Positions 17,474 to 26,131 of a stretch of DNA of 64,000 nucleotides are shown here, in pieces. Numbering within the stretch: position 1 is the stretch's first letter; each line of letters opens with the position of its first letter. Below the pieces are notes generated by a model, which was given only the letters and a program-made list of their open reading frames with translations, ran no database searches and was not told where the DNA came from. Origin of the DNA: Nonomuraea rhodomycinica (GTDB lineage: Bacteria > Actinomycetota > Actinomycetes > Streptosporangiales > Streptosporangiaceae); the NCBI RefSeq assembly GCF_013363995.1, contig NZ_JABWGO010000004.1, forward strand, positions 558,001-622,000, written 5' to 3'. Position numbers and translations under genes: made by a program.

Positions 17474-18109
17474 TCAGCGTTTCATGGCGCCGTCCGCGAT
17501 GGCGTCCGCGGCCTCGCCGATCGCCATGCCGACGATCTCCAGTCGCCGCACCAGCTCGCGCTGCTTGAGGGCGTCCGCGGTGATCTCACCGGAGAAGATG
17601 CGGGAGATCTCGTACTGGTACATCCGCCGGATCTGCCCGCCCATCTTCTTGGCCTCCAGGGCGTCGTGCACCACGGCCGAGGGGCGGGAGGCGAGGTCAC
17701 GCACCGCGTTCTCCAGCGCGTCGATCCCGGCGATCACCTGGTCGAGGAGGGGGCTGAAGCGGATCTGGTCCGGCACGCGGTACAGGTGCGACTCCCGCAC
17801 GAAGTCGCGCAGCGAGTCCAGCACGTCGTCGATGGAGCGGGAGAGCCGGAACAGGTCCTCCCGGTCGATGGGGGTGACCAGGGCGTTGCGCAGTTCGTCG
17901 ACCAGGCGGCGGCGCTCCTCGTCGCCGAGGTGCTCGATCGTGCGCATCTGCTCGTGCGCTCCGGTACGGCCGACCTCGCCGCCGATCATGGCCATGGCCA
18001 GCCAGGCACCCTGCTTGGTCGCTTCCAACTGGCCGAGCAGGGCCTCCGTCAGCGCGCTGTCCATCCGGCCGGTCATGAGATCGCGGATGCGCCGAAGTCG
18101 CTTCATCAC
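17474..18109 (-). CDS. DUF47 (PhoU-like) phosphate transport accessory protein
   Basis: A 211-residue all-helical cytoplasmic protein. The sequence RRIRDLMTGRMDSALTEALLGQLEATKQGA, here split by a turn, and the ED-rich helices (REDLFRLSRSIDDVLDSLRDF) are typical of DUF47/PhoU-like partners of Pit transporters. GGGAGGAG lies 7 nt upstream of the ATG. It is 113 bp downstream of the Pit gene on the same strand; more often the DUF47 gene comes first. 17228-17473 holds only short GC-rich repeats (GAGCGGGGGCC twice near 17277-17305). Confidence 0.88.
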   Translation of the reverse strand: MMKRLRRIRDLMTGRMDSALTEALLGQLEATKQGAWLAMAMIGGEVGRTGAHEQMRTIEHLGDEERRRLVDELRNALVTPIDREDLFRLSRSIDDVLDSLRDFVRESHLYRVPDQIRFSPLLDQVIAGIDALENAVRDLASRPSAVVHDALEAKKMGGQIRRMYQYEISRIFSGEITADALKQRELVRRLEIVGMAIGEAADAIADGAMKR

Positions 18110-18222
18110 ACTCCTCCCACGGCTCTCGCCGCATCAAAGCTCGTCAGGGTTATGCCCGCAGGGGCGTGGATGATCTGTGGATTCGGACGGGGCGGACAAG
18201 GCTGAGGCGTCGGCGGACGGGG

Positions 18223-19155
18223 TCAGGTCGAGGAGAGGATGAAGGCGACGATTCCGGCGAGCAGGGCGCTGGCCGGGAGGGTGAGCAGCCAGGCCACCAC
18301 GATCTTGACGGCGGCGTACCAGCGCACCCGCCCGCCGCCCGTGGCCACGCCGGCCCCGATGAGGCCGCCGGCCACGGACTGCGTCATGCTCACCGGCATG
18401 CCGAGCAGCGCGCAGGCGATCACAGCCGTGCCCGAGGCGAGCTCCGCCGAGACGCCGTGCAGCGGCCGGGAGGCGATGATCTCCTGGCCGAGCGTGCGGC
18501 CCGCCCTGGGCAGGCCGTACAGCGCGCCGAGCCCGAACAGGACCGCGACCAGCGACGTGTACGGCAGAGGCGCGCCCGAGAAGCCGAGCGCGATCATGAA
18601 CACCGCGAGCATCTTCTGTCCGTCGTTCGCGGCGTAGGCGACGGTCTGGAGCAGGAACCCCGCCCAGTGCCAGCGCCCCAGCCCCCGCGCGCTGGACCAG
18701 CGCACCAGCAGCAGCGCGGCACCCCACGCCACCAGGCCGCCGACGAACGGCGCGGCCAGGCCGAAGGCCAGCACCAGCGCGACCGCACCGGCCGAGACGG
18801 GCAGCCCCCAGCCGATCCCGGCCCCGGTGAGTCCGCCCACGACGGCCAGGGTGAGGCTCGTCGGACGGCCTTTCGCGCTCAGCACGGTCACGACGGTGAG
18901 GGCGGCGAGCACGGCGACCGTCATAGCGGTCCGCCCGCCGGGTTCGTCGAACGTGGCCAGCCGGTGCACGAACGTCCGCGCCACCGCCTGGGTCGCCAGC
19001 GGCACCAGCGCCACCATGACGACGAGCGCCAGGATCCCGGTGGCGGGCCTCACCGTGGGCAGCTTGAGTCCCGTGGCGAGGAGGGCCCCTCCGTCGTTCA
19101 TGCCGGTGACGAGCGCGAACAGGCAGGCGACGGCGACCAGTACGGCGAAGTCCAA
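18223..19155 (-). CDS. Inorganic phosphate transporter, Pit family
   Basis: A 310-residue membrane protein with about nine helices, importing metal-phosphate with protons. The family repeat appears twice: GMNDGGALLATGLKL near the N-terminus (the usual GFHDxANAIA is altered) and AYAANDGQKMLAVFMIALG in the second half. I chose the TTG at 19155 because Pit proteins normally begin a few residues before the first helix (here DFAVLVAVACLF) and GGAGG lies 11 nt upstream. An ATG at 19245 would add 30 Arg/Ser-rich residues. Confidence 0.82.
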   Translation of the reverse strand: MDFAVLVAVACLFALVTGMNDGGALLATGLKLPTVRPATGILALVVMVALVPLATQAVARTFVHRLATFDEPGGRTAMTVAVLAALTVVTVLSAKGRPTSLTLAVVGGLTGAGIGWGLPVSAGAVALVLAFGLAAPFVGGLVAWGAALLLVRWSSARGLGRWHWAGFLLQTVAYAANDGQKMLAVFMIALGFSGAPLPYTSLVAVLFGLGALYGLPRAGRTLGQEIIASRPLHGVSAELASGTAVIACALLGMPVSMTQSVAGGLIGAGVATGGGRVRWYAAVKIVVAWLLTLPASALLAGIVAFILSST

Positions 19156-19426
19156 GGGTGAACGTGCCTCCGTTCCGGCCGGCGCGCGCGACCGGCGTCG
19201 CGGGGCGCATCCCCATGATCGGCTCGATGATGGATGAACTTCCATTCTGCTGGAGAACGGGGTTCGATGGGACTACTGGGGCGCAGGCCCTCGCAAGGGG
19301 TATCGCCGTGGGCAAGGGGCATCCGCCGTGGTACGGAGTGACGGGTACGCTCGTTGGACGCGCGAATCGCGCCGAGCGTTGAGCCCCAGCCGCCGAACGG
19401 CCGGGTGGGGCCGGCCTGCGGGCGGT

Positions 19427-19466
19427 AACCTGCCCGGGTCGGCACCCGGGCAGGAACCTGCCCGGG
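19427..19466 (+). promoter_or_regulatory. Alternative-stem element upstream of purU
   Basis: CCTGCCCGGG (19429-19438) pairs with CCCGGGCAGG (19445-19454). The same left arm recurs at 19457-19466 and could pair with the same right arm instead. The two stems are mutually exclusive. It ends 46 bp before the purU start. The rest of 19156-19512 shows no gene. Confidence 0.45.
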
Positions 19467-19512
19467 CCGGCAGCGACAGCGCCCACCGTCCCACGTCCGC
19501 GAAAGTAATGAC

Positions 19513-20364
19513 ATGAGCCCAGCCGAGTACGTCCTGACCCTGTCGTGTCCCGACCGGCCAGGGGTGGTGGCCGCCGTCTCCGGGCTGCTGGCCGGGCACG
19601 GATGCAACATCACCGAGAGCCAGCAGTTCGGCGACCAGGCCGCGCGGCGCTTCTTCATGCGCGTGCAGTTCACCTCGCCGTTGGCCGAGGACGAGGTGCG
19701 GGCCGCGTTCGCGGCGCTGGCGCCGGAGTTCGGCATGGAGTTCGAGCTGCGCGACAGGGCCCGGAAGCCGCGCGTGCTCATCATGGTCAGCAAGTTCGAC
19801 CACTGCCTCAACGACCTGCTCTACCGGGTGCGCAAGAAGACCCTGGACATCGAGGTCGTGGCCGTCGCCTCGAACCATCCGGACCTGCGCCCGCTCACCC
19901 AGTCGTACGGGATCGACTACCACCACCTGCCGATCACCCCGGAGACCAAGCCCCGGCAGGAGGCCGAGGTGCTGGCCCTGGTGGAGCACTACCAGGTCGA
20001 TCTCGTGGTGCTGGCCCGCTACATGCAGGTGCTGTCGGAGGACCTGTGCGCCAAGCTGGCGGGCCGGGCGATCAACATCCACCACTCCTTCCTGCCGTCG
20101 TTCAAGGGCGCCAAGCCGTACCACCAGGCGCACGACCGGGGCGTGAAGCTGATCGGCGCGACCGCGCACTACGTCACGTCCGACCTGGACGAGGGGCCGA
20201 TCATCGAGCAGGAGGTGGCCCGCGTCAACCACAGCCACTCGCCGGAGGACCTCGCCGCCATCGGCCGTGACGTGGAGTGCGTGGCGCTGGCCAGGGCCGT
20301 GCGCTGGCACGCCGAGCAGCGGGTGCTGCTCGACGGCCACAAGACCATCGTCTTCCCCCGCTGA
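19513..20364 (+). CDS. purU: Formyltetrahydrofolate deformylase
   Basis: A 283-residue enzyme that hydrolyses 10-formyl-THF to formate and THF, balancing one-carbon pools and supplying formate for purine synthesis. An N-terminal ACT domain (about 5-80: LSCPDRPGVVAAVSGLLAGHGCNI) binds effector amino acids. The C-terminal formyl transferase domain has INIHHSFLPSFKGAKPY with the catalytic Asn/His and ATAHYVTSDLDEGPIIEQ with the catalytic Asp. Length is typical. GAAAG precedes the ATG. A possible RNA switch lies in its leader. Confidence 0.95.
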   Translation: MSPAEYVLTLSCPDRPGVVAAVSGLLAGHGCNITESQQFGDQAARRFFMRVQFTSPLAEDEVRAAFAALAPEFGMEFELRDRARKPRVLIMVSKFDHCLNDLLYRVRKKTLDIEVVAVASNHPDLRPLTQSYGIDYHHLPITPETKPRQEAEVLALVEHYQVDLVVLARYMQVLSEDLCAKLAGRAINIHHSFLPSFKGAKPYHQAHDRGVKLIGATAHYVTSDLDEGPIIEQEVARVNHSHSPEDLAAIGRDVECVALARAVRWHAEQRVLLDGHKTIVFPR

Positions 20365-20483
20365 GACCGGAGGCCACAGGCCCGGCGCGTGTCCCGTCAT
20401 GACCTACGCGCCGTACGCCTGGTACACCCCGCCCGGTGCGGCAGTCCGGGCAGGGGCGTCGCGGCTGAAGCCCGGTGTGGCGG

Positions 20484-22538
20484 CTACAGCCCGGTGTGGC
20501 GGGCCAGGAAGGTCAGGGTGTCGGCCGACAGGTCCACCGTACGGCTGATCGAGCGCGCCCCGTGCCCCACCTCGGTCTCGTTGCGCAGCAGCACCGGCCG
20601 GTCCGACGCGGAGGCGTGCTGCAGCGCCGCGCACATCTTCCACGCGTGCAGCGGATGCACCCGCGTGTCCGACTGGAACACCGTGAACAGCACCGCCGGG
20701 TACTCCACGCCCTCGCGCACGTGGTGGTACGGCGAGTACGCCCGCAGCCACCCGAACTGCTCGGGGTCCTCGGCCGAGCCGTACTCGACGTTCCAGGTGG
20801 CCCCCAGCCCGAACAGCTCGTAGCGCACCATGTCGAGCAGCGGCGCCGAGCAGGCCACGGCCGCGTACAGGTCGGGCCGCTGCGTCAGGGCGGCGCCGAC
20901 GAGCAGGCCGCCGTTGGAGCCGCCGGAGATGGCGAGCTGCTCGCGCGTGGTGACGCCGGTGGCGATGAGGTGCTCGGCCGCCGCGTGGAAGTCGTCGAAG
21001 ACGTTCTGCTTGTGGGCGAGCATGCCGGCGCGGTGCCAGTCCTCGCCCTCCTCGCCGCCGCCGCGCAGGTTGGCGATGGCGTACACGCCGCCCGCCTCGA
21101 CCCAGGCCAGGATGGAGGCGGAGTAGCCGGGGGTCATCGACAGGCCGAAGCCGCCGTATCCGTACAGGATGGTGGGGCGCGGTCCCTCGGCGTCGACCGG
21201 GGAGATGACGAGCATCCGCACCTCGGTGCCGTCCTTGGACCGGTAGACCTCCTGGGAGGTGCGCACCGCCGGCACCTGGACCGCGCCCGGGGAGGCCGCC
21301 CACAGCGTGGTCTCGCCCGTGCGGGCGTCGTAGCGCTGGATGGTCGGCGGCGTGGTGTTGTCGGTGTAGCCGAACCACGCCTCGAACCCGCCCTCGGGCC
21401 GCTCCGACAGGCCGCCGATCGAGCCGAGGCCCGGCGTGGGCACCTCGCCCAGGCGCTCGCCCGTGGCCAGGTCGTGCACCGAGATCTCGCTGATGGCGTG
21501 GCGCGTCCAGCTCACCAGCATGACCGGGCGTTCCAGGTCGTCGAGGATGGCGTAGTCGGACAGCACCGCCTCGGGGTCCTCCGGGATCAGGTCGCGCCAC
21601 CCGCCGGCCCCGGGCGTCGCCGGGTCGGTCACGCAGACGCGGCCCCGGGGCGCGTCGCGGTCGGTGTGGACGTACAGCCGCCCGTCGCGGCCGAACGTCA
21701 GCCCGGTCTGCGCGTCCACGCCCTCCTGGACGACCACGAGCTCCGGCCGCTCCGGCGGCGAGGCGGTCAGGTCGGCGACCCACAGGTCGTTGCGCGGGGC
21801 CGTGCCCTCGTGGGCGGAGACCTGCAGCCACCGGCCGTCGCGCGAGACCGAGACGCCGTAGTAGTTGGTCATCTTCAGGCCCTGCCCGAAGATCAGGACG
21901 TCGTCCTCGGTGGACGTGCCGACCCGGTGCAGGTAGACGCGGCGGTGGAACTGCGACTCGTTCTCCGGCACCTCGGTGCTGGGCAGCCGGCGCACGTAGT
22001 AGAACGCCTCGCCGCCCGGGAGCCAGGCCACGGGGGAGTAGCGGCAGCGGTCGATCGGGCCCTCGACGCGGGAGCCGGTCGCGACGTCGATGACGTACAG
22101 GACCGACTCCTCGGTGCCGCCCACCGAGATCTGGTACGCGAGGAGGCGCCCCTCCTTGTCGGGCTGGACGGCGTCGAGCGTGGTCAGCCCGGACGGGTCG
22201 AGCTCCATGGGGTCGATCAGCGCCCGCTCGGTGCCGTCGGGCTCGGCGACGTAGTAGACCGCGTGCTCCTGGTCGGGCGTGCGGCGGCTGAAGAACGCGC
22301 GCCCGCCGCGCCAGGCCGGGGTGCCCACCGAACCGGACCTCAGCAGCTCGCCGATGCGCTCCCGGAAGCGCTGCGGCTCGCTCTCCCGCTTGAACAGGTC
22401 GGCCTGAGCCAGCAGCCACCCTTGCGTCTCGGGGCTGTCGGGATCCTCCAGCCAGCGGTAGGGGTCGGGGACGGGCGTCTCGTGCAGGACGTCGACGGTG
22501 TCCGCACGGCGCGCGGTGGGATACGGCTCTCGCGTCAT
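20484..22538 (-). CDS. Prolyl oligopeptidase family protein (S9A)
   Basis: A 684-residue serine peptidase that cleaves short peptides after proline. It begins [35 protein letters not shown], as the family does, followed by a seven-bladed propeller (about 70-420) and an alpha/beta hydrolase domain. The triad is visible: Ser about 541 in GGSNGG, Asp about 622 in QSDTRVHP and His about 658 in VGHGARS. No signal peptide, so cytoplasmic. The ATG at 22538 follows a TAGGGT hexamer (22546-22551, minus strand) by 7 nt, suggesting a leaderless mRNA. It converges on purU with a 119-bp gap. Confidence 0.93.
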   Translation of the reverse strand: MTREPYPTARRADTVDVLHETPVPDPYRWLEDPDSPETQGWLLAQADLFKRESEPQRFRERIGELLRSGSVGTPAWRGGRAFFSRRTPDQEHAVYYVAEPDGTERALIDPMELDPSGLTTLDAVQPDKEGRLLAYQISVGGTEESVLYVIDVATGSRVEGPIDRCRYSPVAWLPGGEAFYYVRRLPSTEVPENESQFHRRVYLHRVGTSTEDDVLIFGQGLKMTNYYGVSVSRDGRWLQVSAHEGTAPRNDLWVADLTASPPERPELVVVQEGVDAQTGLTFGRDGRLYVHTDRDAPRGRVCVTDPATPGAGGWRDLIPEDPEAVLSDYAILDDLERPVMLVSWTRHAISEISVHDLATGERLGEVPTPGLGSIGGLSERPEGGFEAWFGYTDNTTPPTIQRYDARTGETTLWAASPGAVQVPAVRTSQEVYRSKDGTEVRMLVISPVDAEGPRPTILYGYGGFGLSMTPGYSASILAWVEAGGVYAIANLRGGGEEGEDWHRAGMLAHKQNVFDDFHAAAEHLIATGVTTREQLAISGGSNGGLLVGAALTQRPDLYAAVACSAPLLDMVRYELFGLGATWNVEYGSAEDPEQFGWLRAYSPYHHVREGVEYPAVLFTVFQSDTRVHPLHAWKMCAALQHASASDRPVLLRNETEVGHGARSISRTVDLSADTLTFLARHTGL

Positions 22539-22765
22539 GCCCCGAACCCTACTGCGAAGGAACGCGCGTAAAGTCCGGGTGTTACGGGCATAAAACGTAT
22601 CGTGCGTCCCTCTGGTCATTCCGGGCTGGAGGTTATGGGGTGGCGGGGACCACGCGGGAAACGCCAAACTGGGTGACAGGACGGTGCCGTGGTGTTCATC
22701 CGCTGGACCGTCCGGCGGAGGTCCACGTGACGGAAGCATCCATGCCCCAGGAGGGGCCGACAGCA

Positions 22766-22787
22766 GGGACATGCCATGGCATGTCCC
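22766..22787. promoter_or_regulatory. Perfect 22-bp palindrome upstream of the HNH gene
   Basis: The left arm GGGACATGCCA is mirrored exactly with no spacer. It ends 31 bp before the HNH start, in the divergent gap with the prolyl oligopeptidase gene. A gapless symmetrical site suggests a dimeric repressor's operator. The rest of 22539-22818 shows nothing else. Confidence 0.65.
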
Positions 22788-22818
22788 CTTTGATACGCGC
22801 GCGGCGGGATGAGGCCCG

Positions 22819-23328
22819 ATGATGCGCCAGGTCCTGCTGCTGAATGCCACCTACGAGCCGCTCACCACTCTGTCGCTGCACCGGGCCATCGTGCTGGTGC
22901 TGCGGGAGAAGGCCGAAGTCGTGCACCGAGACGGGCGGGGCGCGGTCCTGCGCTCGGCCAGCCGTACGCTGGACGTGCCGTCGGTGATCCGGCTGAGGCG
23001 ATATGTCCGCATCCCTTACCGATCACGCATTCCCCTGACCAGGGCGGCGCTCATGCGCCGCGACGACTACCGCTGCGCCTACTGCGGCCAGCGGGCCGAG
23101 ACCATCGACCACGTCATCCCCCGATCCCGTGGCGGGGCGCACACGTGGGAGAACTGCGTGGCCTCGTGCACCACGTGCAACCACCGCAAGGCCGACAAGT
23201 ACCTGGAGGAGCTGGGGTGGACGCTGCGCGTCACCCCGGCGGTGCCACGGGGCGCCCACTGGAGGCTGATCGGCGCCTCGCTCGTCGGCGACCCCCAATG
23301 GGCGCCCTACCTGGAAGAGGCCGCGTAG
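22819..23328 (+). CDS. HNH endonuclease family protein
   Basis: A 169-residue protein. The N-terminal half (QVLLLNATYEPLTTLSLHRA) is a conserved actinobacterial extension. The HNH domain (about 80-145) has YRCAYCGQRAETIDHVIPRSRGG and then CVASCTTCNHRKADK, with the two CxxC pairs binding structural zinc and D-H-V as the catalytic core. The family is widespread in actinobacterial core genomes, and its biological role is not established. The ATG at 22819 has GGATGAGG upstream. A perfect palindrome and a following terminator isolate it as a single transcription unit. Confidence 0.88.
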   Translation: MMRQVLLLNATYEPLTTLSLHRAIVLVLREKAEVVHRDGRGAVLRSASRTLDVPSVIRLRRYVRIPYRSRIPLTRAALMRRDDYRCAYCGQRAETIDHVIPRSRGGAHTWENCVASCTTCNHRKADKYLEELGWTLRVTPAVPRGAHWRLIGASLVGDPQWAPYLEEAA

Positions 23329-23333
23329 CCCAG

Positions 23334-23360
23334 GGGCCCGCACCCCCGAGGTGCGGGCCC
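23334..23360. terminator. Bidirectional terminator between convergent genes
   Basis: A perfect 11-bp stem, GGGCCCGCACC (23334-23344) and its complement (23350-23360), with a CCCGA loop. It lies 5 bp after the HNH stop and 13 bp before the end of the minus-strand gene. Confidence 0.8.
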
Positions 23361-23373
23361 TTCGCTCATCGGC

Positions 23374-24246
23374 TCATTCGGCGGGCAGCTCGTCGGTCCA
23401 TTCGGCGTCGATCGTGGCCCCCTCGCCGGTGGTGGTGAACGCGAGACCTCCGGTCAGGGGCGCCCAGACGGGCGTGTTGCGCACCCGCGCCGTCTCCGGG
23501 TCCACGACCACCTCGCGGTCACCGCCATGCATCGGGATCCGCAGGCGCCGCCCGTCGTCGGTCTCGCCGAGGTCGGTGACGCCCGGCCGGGAGGCGAGCG
23601 CACGATAGGCGGCGGCGCGGACCTGGGGGGAGACCGGCGCCTCGCTGACCAGCGAGACCAGTGTCTCCACGGTGAAGCCGTCCAGGTCGCTCTCGCTCGG
23701 CGCTCCCGCGCTGGTGCGCACGTCACCGTCGGCGATGGCCGACCGCAGCCGCGTGTAGAGGGCGTCCTCGTCGACGGGCAGTCCGCGCAGTTCGTCGAAG
23801 CTCATGCGCAGCGGCCCCACGATGAACGGCTGCGACTTGGTGGTGAAGCGGAAGAGCTTCCCCTCGCCCTTCAGGCCTTTGCCCTTGATCCAGAACTGCC
23901 CGTCCCGGCGGTACCAGTACTCACTCGGCGGCCGGCTGCCCACGGTGACCGTGATGTGCCAGTACGTCCCCGAGCCCTCCGGGGTGCGCTCGGCGGTGGT
24001 GGCGGCGACGAGCAGCACGTCGCGCGCGGTCGTGACCGCGGGCGGGGGCCCGCCGGGACGGGCGACGGCGACCACGACCGCGGCGGCGACGGCCGCCGCG
24101 GCCACCGGGACCAGCAGCAGGCGCGCCCGCCGCCGGGGGGCACGACCGCTCATCGCGGCGTGGAGCTGCCGGCGGCGCCGGGCGACGACCTCGGGGGACG
24201 GCTCGGGCTTGGCGAGCACGGTCCGGATCTCGCGCAGGTCATCCAT
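23374..24246 (-). CDS. CU044_5270-type membrane-anchored protein, partner of the ECF sigma factor
   Basis: A 290-residue protein. A cytoplasmic N-terminus of about 40 residues (MDDLREIRTVLAKPEPSPEV) precedes one membrane helix (about 43-65) and an extracytoplasmic domain of about 220 residues rich in beta-type sequence (YWHITVTVGSRPPSEYWYRRDGQ split over strands). Its ATG overlaps the sigma-factor stop by 8 bp. Position and topology fit an anti-sigma or sensor role, but the canonical zinc-binding anti-sigma motif is absent, so this is an inference. Confidence 0.8.
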   Translation of the reverse strand: MDDLREIRTVLAKPEPSPEVVARRRRQLHAAMSGRAPRRRARLLLVPVAAAAVAAAVVVAVARPGGPPPAVTTARDVLLVAATTAERTPEGSGTYWHITVTVGSRPPSEYWYRRDGQFWIKGKGLKGEGKLFRFTTKSQPFIVGPLRMSFDELRGLPVDEDALYTRLRSAIADGDVRTSAGAPSESDLDGFTVETLVSLVSEAPVSPQVRAAAYRALASRPGVTDLGETDDGRRLRIPMHGGDREVVVDPETARVRNTPVWAPLTGGLAFTTTGEGATIDAEWTDELPAE

Positions 24247-24811
24247 GGTGGTCCTCCTTGGCCATCGCGTGGTGGATCTTCTTGCGGGCCCGGCTGAGCC
24301 GGGACCCGACGGTTCCGTAGGAGACGCCGAGCGCGTCGGCCACCTCCTGATGGGTCAGCTCCGCCAGGTAGACCAGCGTCACCACGTCACGCTCGCCCCG
24401 GTTGAGCGTGGCCAGTGCGCCGGCCAGGCGGGGCGCCATGCGCTGCGCCGCCACGGACTCCACGACCCGGCCCTCATGGCTGTCGGCGGGAGGCTCGGCG
24501 ACCGTACGGGCCAGCGCCCGGTAGTGGCGCGCCTCCTTGCGCCGGTGGCGGGCGATCAGGTTCGTGGCGATCCCGAACAGCCAGGGCCGCAGCCCTCCGC
24601 GCGCCGGGTCGAAGCGCCCGCGGTCGCGGAAGGCCAGGCAGAACGTCTCCGCCGCGATGTCCTCACCGGCCTGCACGTCCACGCGTCCGGCCGCGTACAG
24701 GTACACCTCGCGGAAGTACCGGTCGTAGACGGCCGTGAACTCCTCCGCGTCCAGCCGGAAGCGGGCGACCAGATCATGGTCGTCCACCTCCGCGCGCGTC
24801 TCGGTCGACAC
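24239..24811 (-). CDS. ECF-type RNA polymerase sigma factor
   Basis: A 190-residue sigma-70 family protein. Region 2 (about 20-90) contains FTAVYDRYFREVYLYAAGRV and AEDIAAETF-like residues (GEDIAAETFCLAFRDR). Region 4 (about 130-180) contains GERDVVTLVYLAELTHQEVA and the helix-turn-helix LGVSYGTVGSRLSRARKKI. Region 3 is absent, as in ECF factors. The GTG at 24811 has AGGAGGG 7 nt upstream. It is translationally coupled to the membrane protein gene, typical of a sigma/anti-sigma or sigma/effector pair. Confidence 0.9.
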   Translation of the reverse strand: MSTETRAEVDDHDLVARFRLDAEEFTAVYDRYFREVYLYAAGRVDVQAGEDIAAETFCLAFRDRGRFDPARGGLRPWLFGIATNLIARHRRKEARHYRALARTVAEPPADSHEGRVVESVAAQRMAPRLAGALATLNRGERDVVTLVYLAELTHQEVADALGVSYGTVGSRLSRARKKIHHAMAKEDHHG

Positions 24812-24928
24812 ACTCTCACCCTCCTGTGAACGGTTGTCATCCTCCCTTCGCCGGACCCCGGCGGAGCTTTCCCGCCCGGCGCCGAAACCCGGATGCCCGT
24901 GGCGCCGCCGGATGGCAGGATCCCGGGC

Positions 24929-25735
24929 ATGTGGACCTTCACGACGGACGTCGCCGAGTACGCCGCGGCCGCGGAGCCGTTCCTGCTGGCCGATCCCGTG
25001 CGCAACACCGTCCCGCTGACCGTGCTGGCCAACATCCGCGACGGGATGCCGGCCCAGGGCGCGGTCTTCGGCTGGTGGACGTCCTGGGGTGAGGTGTGCG
25101 GCGCCGCGTTCCGGACGCCGCCCCGCGCGCTGGTGCTCGCCGACATCCCGGTCGAGGCGGCGGCCGCGCTCGCCGAGGAGTACGACGGCGAGATCCCCGG
25201 GCTTGTCGGGCCGCGCGCGGCGGTCGACGCGGCCTGCGCGGCGCTCGGCCGCTCCGGTGACGTCCGCGCCGAACGCCTCTACCGGCTCGGCACGCTCAAG
25301 CCGCCCGGGACGCCGGGGCGGGGCCGGGTGGCCACGGGCGGCGACCTGCCGCTGATGGTGGCGTGGCTGGACGCGTTCGGCGCCGAGGTCGGCATGGACC
25401 TCGGTGACACGGTGGAGGCCGCCACCCGTCGGCTGACCCGGCGTGAGCTCGTGGTGTGGGAGACGGACGGCGTGCCCGTCTCGATGGCCGGGGTGTCGCC
25501 CGCGATGGGCGGGGTCTGCCGCACCGGGCCCGTCTACACGCCGCCGGCGTGCCGGGGACGCGGCCACGGCTCGGCCGTCACCGCGTACGCCAGCCGCCTG
25601 GCCCTCGACGAGCGGGGCGAGGAGGTGGTGCTGTTCACCGACCTGGCCAACCCGACGAGCAACGCCATCTACCAGGCCATCGGCTACGAGCCGGTGGGCG
25701 ACTACGCGCACGTGACGCTGGCCGGCTCGTCGTAA
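24929..25735 (+). CDS. GNAT-family N-acetyltransferase
   Basis: A 268-residue protein with a divergent N-terminal half (about 1-125) and a C-terminal GNAT domain. The acetyl-CoA loop is CRGRGHGSAVTAYAS (about 210-224), preceded by the strand CRTGPVYTPPA and followed by LFTDLANPTSNAIYQAIGYEPVGDY-like sequence split across the fold. The double-length layout resembles other actinobacterial GNATs whose N-terminal half is a degenerate second GNAT domain. Substrate unknown. The TAA stop forms part of the likely promoter of fmdB. Confidence 0.85.
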   Translation: MWTFTTDVAEYAAAAEPFLLADPVRNTVPLTVLANIRDGMPAQGAVFGWWTSWGEVCGAAFRTPPRALVLADIPVEAAAALAEEYDGEIPGLVGPRAAVDAACAALGRSGDVRAERLYRLGTLKPPGTPGRGRVATGGDLPLMVAWLDAFGAEVGMDLGDTVEAATRRLTRRELVVWETDGVPVSMAGVSPAMGGVCRTGPVYTPPACRGRGHGSAVTAYASRLALDERGEEVVLFTDLANPTSNAIYQAIGYEPVGDYAHVTLAGSS

Positions 25736-25738
25736 TCT
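25733..25738 (+). promoter_or_regulatory. Probable leaderless -10 hexamer of the fmdB-type gene
   Basis: TAATCT overlaps the GNAT stop codon and lies 6 nt before the ATG at 25745. Confidence 0.4.
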
Positions 25739-25744
25739 GTGCTC

Positions 25745-25957
25745 ATGCCACGCTACGAGTTCCGCTGCCGCGCCTGCGGCTCCACCTTCGAGGTGTCCCG
25801 TCCCATGTCCGCCTCCGGTGACCCGGCGACCTGCCCGGAAGGCCACGACGACACGGTCAAGCTGCTGTCGACCGTGGCCATGACCGGCGGCGGCTCCGCC
25901 CCGCGCCCGGCGGCCGGAGGCGGCGGCGGGTGCTGCGGAGGCGGCTGCTGCTCCTGA
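25745..25957 (+). CDS. FmdB-family zinc ribbon protein
   Basis: A 70-residue protein. MPRYEFRCRACGSTFEVSRPM with a CxxC knuckle is followed by CPEGHDDT, completing the zinc ribbon (C-x2-C...C-x2-H/D). A Gly/Ala linker then leads to a Cys-rich tail (GGGGGCCGGGCCS), found in many actinobacterial members. FmdB-type proteins are regulatory or metal-handling; the exact role is unknown. A GTG at 25739 is an alternative start. Confidence 0.85.
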   Translation: MPRYEFRCRACGSTFEVSRPMSASGDPATCPEGHDDTVKLLSTVAMTGGGSAPRPAAGGGGGCCGGGCCS

Positions 25958-26131
25958 CCCGGAGTCGCGCCCGGCCGTCGGCAGGGGCCTGCTGACCTGC
26001 GCATATGCTGGTGCGCTCAGGGCAGCGTGCACAGGCTCCGGCGCACCGGCCGGGCGCCGCGCACAGTTCGGCGGGAGGAGGGCTGACCTATCGTGCGGCC
26101 ACACGTCGCGCCCTTCTCCGAGGAGCTGCTC

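Noticed and set aside
19190-19260. A PHO-box-like GTTCATCCATC on the minus strand upstream of the phosphate transporter
   Set aside because: A second GTTC block lies 19 bp away, not 11 or 22 bp as PhoP direct repeats require. Too weak to call.
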